Below, one piece after another: positions 5,959-6,544 of a stretch of 6,544 nucleotides of DNA. The first letter of the stretch is position 1, and every line of letters starts with the position of its first letter. A program made the position numbers and the translations under genes. The notes beneath the pieces are model-generated. The model saw only the letters and a program-made list of their open reading frames with translations, was not told where the DNA came from and ran no database searches. The stretch is from Chlamydiia bacterium (GTDB taxonomy: Bacteria; Chlamydiota; Chlamydiia; Chlamydiales; JAAZZY01), in NCBI GenBank assembly GCA_014239035.1, contig JAAZZY010000087.1:1-6544 (forward strand), in the 5' to 3' direction.

Positions 5959-6544
5959 TTATTGCTTCCGCAGATAATTACACCATAAACGAGTAAATGA
6001 ATGCGCAGCGTAGTTGTGCGTAATATGAAGACCGATACTCCCTAAAATTCCAAGTTTGCTGCTCTCTTGAATAACTCCCCACGCAATACCTGACATGAAG
6101 CAACCTGTTAGCTGATGGATAACATACGAAGGAGGGAGAACCCTTAAATTGCCCAGATGAACAAGAGAAAATACTGCAGAGGATATTAAGACGCGCTTAA
6201 CCTTAGCTTCGGTAGAATCATGGTACGCCTTATCTTCTTTCTTGGCAGTTGCTTGAGGGAGCACCTTAAGCAAAATCCTTTGGACTATGAATCTAAACAG
6301 CACCTCTTCTCTTAATGGCCCTGTAAAGACAAAAAGATTGCTCATAGCATCTTTTCCACCGAGATACTTCATAAGCTTGACCATGCTTTTACAGGACCCA
6401 AAATCTGCTCCGATTTCCATCTTGGATAGGAAGTTAACACCTTCATTTTTAGGAAGATAATTTGCATAAGCAGCGATTGCTCCATATCTCACTATTTTAA
6501 CAGTGTCTATTACTGCCCACGCTTTAAAGGCAGAATAGACATTG
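5959..6544 (-). CDS. CPBP-family (CAAX protease / Abi) intramembrane metalloprotease-like protein, paralog 3 (N terminus outside the window)
   Basis: The 194 visible C-terminal residues end at TAA (5961-5959). The reading frame stays open to the right edge and begins NVYSAFKAWAVIDTVKIVRYG, which lines up with residues 66-86 of paralog 2. The GTG at 6492 is therefore an internal valine, not the start, and about 65 N-terminal residues, probably including the shared leader, lie outside the window. Counting from the first visible residue, EEVLFR is at 79-84, FSLVH at 125-129 and HITHN at 173-177, so the catalytic Glu and His residues are intact. The differences from paralog 2 cluster just around the EExxxR motif (about residues 69-96), where roughly 11 of 28 positions change. 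It is the most upstream visible copy, and the promoter of the array is presumably beyond position 6544. Confidence 0.87.
   Translation of the reverse strand, partial: NVYSAFKAWAVIDTVKIVRYGAIAAYANYLPKNEGVNFLSKMEIGADFGSCKSMVKLMKYLGGKDAMSNLFVFTGPLREEVLFRFIVQRILLKVLPQATAKKEDKAYHDSTEAKVKRVLISSAVFSLVHLGNLRVLPPSYVIHQLTGCFMSGIAWGVIQESSKLGILGSIGLHITHNYAAHSFTRLWCNYLRKQ

Larger units (their letters stand above)
4368..6544 (-). repeat. Tandem duplication array of CPBP genes (at least three units)
   Basis: Three paralogous genes lie head to tail with 37-39 bp spacers that are themselves similar. Paralogs 2 and 3 are the closest pair (about 77% protein identity by hand count) and paralog 1 is an older or faster-diverging copy. 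Since the unit includes leader, catalytic domain and spacer, unequal crossing-over or replication slippage between adjacent units is the simplest origin. The array is cut by the window edge, so the true copy number is not known. Confidence 0.85.

Noticed and set aside
6490..6492. GTG at 6492 as the start of paralog 3
   Set aside because: The frame stays open to the window edge, and the upstream residues NVYSAFKAWAVIDTVKI align with paralog 2, so this GTG is an internal valine.
4368..6544. Toxin-antitoxin, CRISPR or phage-defence system at the CPBP array
   Set aside because: CPBP proteins are sometimes named Abi, but no nuclease, antitoxin, spacer array or phage gene is visible. The genes are better described as a protease paralog array.

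Overview
This window is a slice of an AT-rich bacterial chromosome, most likely from a chlamydia-like bacterium (phylum Chlamydiota, probably one of the environmental families rather than Chlamydia itself). The main support is the partial MreB at the left end. From memory, its stretches FFSSDIGIDLGTANTLVYVRG and DGVIADFEIAEGMLKxLI match chlamydial MreB almost word for word. The order SWI/SNF helicase then mreB on the same strand is also the arrangement I recall from Chlamydia (CT708-CT709 in C. trachomatis). Both points rest on recall, not on a search.

Every supported gene lies on the minus strand, so transcription runs from the right edge (6544) to the left edge (1). Reading in that direction, 6544-4368 holds at least three tandem CPBP (CAAX protease / Abi-type) intramembrane protease paralogs. 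The first is cut by the window edge and the other two are complete. They are separated by only 37-39 bp and their intergenic spacers resemble each other. At 4371-4177 there is a possible 64-codon ORF whose GTG overlaps the last CPBP stop codon, and an imperfect hairpin covers its stop. The stretch 4176-3957 is AT-rich and non-coding, and probably carries the promoter and leader of the next transcript. At 3956-489 is a 1155-residue SWIM + SNF2 helicase. It is followed after 7 bp by mreB (481 to beyond position 1), whose Shine-Dalgarno overlaps the helicase stop codon.

Two units therefore meet here. One is a conserved housekeeping pair, helicase and MreB, probably co-transcribed and translationally coupled. 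In chlamydiae, which lack FtsZ, MreB is central to division. The other is an accessory, still-expanding family of membrane proteases. All three copies keep the EExxxR, FxxxH and HxxxN motifs. The two complete copies share a Ser/Thr/Pro-rich leader that is not a classical signal peptide. The protease array is the most novel part of the window, and its substrate and cellular role cannot be read from the sequence.
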